Under the pieces are notes generated by a model. That model worked only from the letters and a program-made list of their open reading frames with translations. It searched no databases and had not been told where the DNA came from. Source: Pseudomonas sp. AKS31 (GTDB taxonomy: Bacteria > Pseudomonadota > Gammaproteobacteria > Pseudomonadales > Pseudomonadaceae). From it: a DNA stretch of 58,379 nt. The stretch spans positions 129,387-187,765 of the forward strand of contig NZ_JAMLFX010000008.1 of assembly GCF_023634765.1 (NCBI RefSeq). Direction: 5' to 3'. Below, one piece after another: positions 56,161-58,379 of this stretch; the stretch's first letter is position 1; each line of letters opens with the position of its first letter. Made by a program: the position numbers and the translations under genes.

Positions 56161-57657
56161 TCATCGCTGGCCCTTGGCGCCCCGCTCCCCGGAAAACAAT
56201 CCACGCTCGCGCGCCCAGACAATCGCCTCACTGCGGCTGTGCACATCAAGCTTGGAATACACCGTGGCGACATGATTGCGCACCGTGTTCGGCGCCAGTT
56301 TCAGCCGCGCAGCGATCTCCTTGTCCGCCAGCCCTTCACAGATCAACCCCAGCACATCACGCTCACGCGCCGTCAGATCGGTGAACGAAACGCTGGGCAG
56401 TTGCGGCGAATTGACCTTCTTCACATTGGCCAGTTTCTCGATCAGCGTGCGGCTGAACCACGACGCATCTTTCATCACCTCTTCAATCGCCGCTACCAAT
56501 TCCAGCTCGGTACGCTTGCGCTCGGTAATGTCCATCAGCACCAGCAAATAACACAGTGTGTCCTGAATATTCACGGTGTCAGCGGACAGCGCGCATTCGA
56601 GCAGATCCGCATCCTTCTTGCGCACCCGCACATCGACCCGATCCACCCGGCCGTTTTTCGCCAGCGCCGCCAGCAACCGCGTGCACGCAACGCTGTCGTC
56701 GATAAAGTCCAACTGCGTCACGGTTTTGCCGAGCACGTCTTCGCTGTCATAGGCCAGGGTTTCGAGGAACGCCTGATTGACGTCGATCACCTGCTGCTCG
56801 TCGGCACTGCAAATCAGGATCGGCACCGGCGTCAGGCGAAACGCCTTGGCAAAACGCTCCTCACTCTGCCGCAACGCCACCTCGGCCTTGTGCCGCATCT
56901 CCATGTCGACGAAAGAAAACAACATGCAATCTTCATCGTTGAGCGTCAGCGGCTGACCGGCCACGATCACCTGCTTGCTGCTGCCATCGGGCAGGCGCAG
57001 CTCGGCCTGCATCTGCGGAATGGTCGCGACGTCGCGCAGGCGCTGAATAGCCAGATCCCGGTGTTCGGCCTGCTCGAAAATGTCGATTTCATAAGAGGAC
57101 GTGCCAATCACCTGTTCACGGGTGTACCCGGTCATTTCCAGAAACCCCGGATTGACCTTGATGTAACGCAGATCACTAAGGCGGCAGATCACCGCCGGTG
57201 CGGGGTTGGCGTTGAAGGTCCTTTCGAAGCGCTGCTCGGCGTTGGCCCAATCGGTGACGTCGCTCATGATCAGCACCAGCGACTCGGGCTGCCCTTCGCG
57301 GTCCGTGAGAATCATGCTGCGCACGCTGTGCACCCAGATGCGTTCCGGATCGTCAGTCGGCGAGACTTCAATCAGCACGTCATTGAAACTCTCACAGCGC
57401 GCTACCCGGCTGATCGGGTAGTTTTCGGCGGTGATCGAATGATTATTGCGATAGCGCAGGTTGAACTTCTTGGCGTATTCGTCGGCATTGTGGCCCAGAT
57501 CGGTGATCCGCTTGACACCGTGCATGGCCAGCGCGGCTTCGTTGGCCCAGAGAATGCTCTGATCCAGCTCCAGCAGAATCACCCCGTCGGACAGCCCGGC
57601 GATGATCTGCTGCAACTGGCGGCGGTTGGTTTCGGTGGTCAGGACTTCCTGGCTCAT
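56161..57657 (-). CDS. Triple-PAS LuxR-family transcriptional regulator
   Basis: 498 residues from ATG 57657 (GTGGAGATCC upstream). Three PAS domains: about 12-130, 140-255 and 265-385, the last followed by a short helical linker (RTELELVAAIEEVMKDASWF), then a LuxR/GerE helix-turn-helix about 425-490 (LTARERDVLGLICEGLADKE, APNTVRNHVATVYSKLDVHS). There is no kinase or receiver domain, so ligand, redox or light sensing by PAS must act directly on the DNA-binding domain. Cytosolic. Target genes unknown. Confidence 0.87.
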   Translation of the reverse strand: MSQEVLTTETNRRQLQQIIAGLSDGVILLELDQSILWANEAALAMHGVKRITDLGHNADEYAKKFNLRYRNNHSITAENYPISRVARCESFNDVLIEVSPTDDPERIWVHSVRSMILTDREGQPESLVLIMSDVTDWANAEQRFERTFNANPAPAVICRLSDLRYIKVNPGFLEMTGYTREQVIGTSSYEIDIFEQAEHRDLAIQRLRDVATIPQMQAELRLPDGSSKQVIVAGQPLTLNDEDCMLFSFVDMEMRHKAEVALRQSEERFAKAFRLTPVPILICSADEQQVIDVNQAFLETLAYDSEDVLGKTVTQLDFIDDSVACTRLLAALAKNGRVDRVDVRVRKKDADLLECALSADTVNIQDTLCYLLVLMDITERKRTELELVAAIEEVMKDASWFSRTLIEKLANVKKVNSPQLPSVSFTDLTARERDVLGLICEGLADKEIAARLKLAPNTVRNHVATVYSKLDVHSRSEAIVWARERGLFSGERGAKGQR

Positions 57658-57748
57658 TGGATCTCCACAAGTGATACGCCCATTCGAAGAGTACGACCGC
57701 AGCCGATCGTGATCGTGCAGCGCCATTCGCACACAATACACCCCACTC

Positions 57749-57816
57749 CAGGAGAGGCCGAAGGCTGCGTTTTTTTGATCTTGATCTTTAACAGATCGCA
57801 GCCTTCGACAGCTCCG
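57749..57816. repeat. Degenerate TGTAGGAGCTGCCG-family repeat, copy 7
   Basis: CAGGAGAGGCCGAAGGCTGC ... AGATCGCAGCCTTCGACAGC; decayed arms around a TTTTTTTGATCTTGATC loop, upstream of the LuxR gene. Confidence 0.65.
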
Positions 57817-57922
57817 AAACGGACGTAGACATTCGCGCAGCCGGCGTTCGTCGACTAACGTTAATACCTCATCGGATTGAGCCCCTGCCCGCAACACTTG
57901 GCTCTTGATCAAGGAGAGACTG

Positions 57923-58114
57923 ATGACGTCGCGTCGCAACATCGAACAGACCTACCGCAACTGGTCCAGCCCGATTCTGCTGGAGCTGAAAAAACGTGAA
58001 CACCAAATGGCGCCGGTCGAGCGTCAGGCGCTGGAGAATGTTCTGGTGGAAAGAAGGTTGCTCGACACTGGCAACCCGGATGGCATTGAGCGGCGCCGTA
58101 ATAGCGGTGACTGA
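57923..58114 (+). CDS. Small hypothetical protein, 63 aa
   Basis: Not recognised. ATG 57923 behind AAGGAGAG. Highly charged, probably helical: RRNIEQTYRNWSSPILLELKKREHQMAPVERQALENVLVERR. No signal peptide or membrane span. Short gap to the vgrG gene, 154 bases; may be an unrelated conserved pseudomonad protein. Confidence 0.6.
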   Translation: MTSRRNIEQTYRNWSSPILLELKKREHQMAPVERQALENVLVERRLLDTGNPDGIERRRNSGD

Positions 58115-58268
58115 CGCTCGGTCCCATCGGCTTGAGGCGGCTCACTGAGTGTGTACGCCGTCCATTCAGTGGAATGGTAATAGCCGATTTATGGCACGTT
58201 CGGACGCTTGATCGGCTTTTTGGATTGTTGCAACATCGGCACAGCTTTTCCAATGGATGGAGTCGAGC

Positions 58269-58379
58269 ATGCTGGATGCAAACGCTAGCCACATTACCTT
58301 CACTGTTGGAGGCGCCAACGCCGACCTGCAAGTCCTCAGCTTCACCGGTCGCGAAGCCCTCAACGAACCGTTCCGTTTC
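58269..58379 (+). CDS. vgrG: VgrG, type VI spike protein, 3'-truncated by window edge
   Basis: Only the first 37 residues are visible: MLDANASHITFTVGG...LQVLSFTGREALNEPFRF. The end, F-x-G-x-E-A/G-L-N/S-x-P-F-x-F, is the opening of the VgrG gp27-like domain, which forms the tip trimer of the T6SS. Upstream is a 154-base region after a small gene. Its cargo effector would lie beyond the window. The lipase effector at 5.6-7.1 kb is too distant to be its neighbour. Confidence 0.85.
   Translation, partial: MLDANASHITFTVGGANADLQVLSFTGREALNEPFRF

Overview
The window is chromosomal DNA of a fluorescent Pseudomonas (P. fluorescens complex). The evidence is high GC, dense short operons with ATGA-type overlaps, REP/REPIN repeats, Pseudomonas-restricted families (DUF6124, DUF1652, DUF2790), an orphan serralysin (AprA), an RstAB pair, AcnB and glutaminase B. 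No tRNA, rRNA, CRISPR array, transposase or prophage was recognised.

Layout. 1-1639: end of a glutathione S-transferase gene and the alkylation glycosylase alkC. 1700-3487: an AT-richer islet with two unknown genes between inverted copies of a short palindromic repeat. 3583-7116 (minus): a Tle1-like (DUF2235) type VI lipase effector followed by three equal-length tandem DUF2931 lipoproteins, probably immunity proteins. 7253-7918: a DUF6124 gene with a highly structured 5' leader, followed by four tandem REPs. 8257-9739 (minus): GNAT, DUF4287 and cytochrome b561. 9949-16291: a tightly overlapping operon (thermostable-hemolysin-family protein, adenylating enzyme, haem-oxygenase-like di-iron enzyme, SDR, TPR protein, PmrA/QseB-type two-component pair) whose promoter carries two CTTAAG-N5-type boxes. 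16448-19316: a low-oxygen group (GNAT, Zn alcohol dehydrogenase, universal stress protein) with Anr-type boxes; a second Usp at 42536 also has one.

19346-20931: arsRCH with no efflux pump gene. 21021-25482: LysR, GMC oxidoreductase and MHS-family transporter. 25634-27408: two unrecognised proteins, each with a PD-(D/E)XK-like motif. 27470-33279: DUF427, orphan aprA, topB behind a near-ideal LexA box, GNAT and a small conserved protein. 33537-36001: cyanate detoxification (cynR, cynS, DUF2790, cynT). 36106-39343: ProA-like dehydrogenase, glsB, GFA protein. 39528-43957: rstBA, miaE, usp, DUF1289. 44426-48546: acnB and an HAAAP amino-acid transporter. 48792-55045: small membrane proteins, tautomerase, secreted proteins, 2-hydroxyacid dehydrogenase, an ACAD10-type kinase plus SDR pair, and a decayed UPF0126 remnant beside a lipoprotein. 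55766-58379: DUF1652, a triple-PAS LuxR regulator, a small protein and the start of a vgrG.

Starts were moved inward from the longest open frame wherever a Shine-Dalgarno sequence, signal peptide or operon overlap supported it. Functions are from motif recognition and memory of families; no searches were run.
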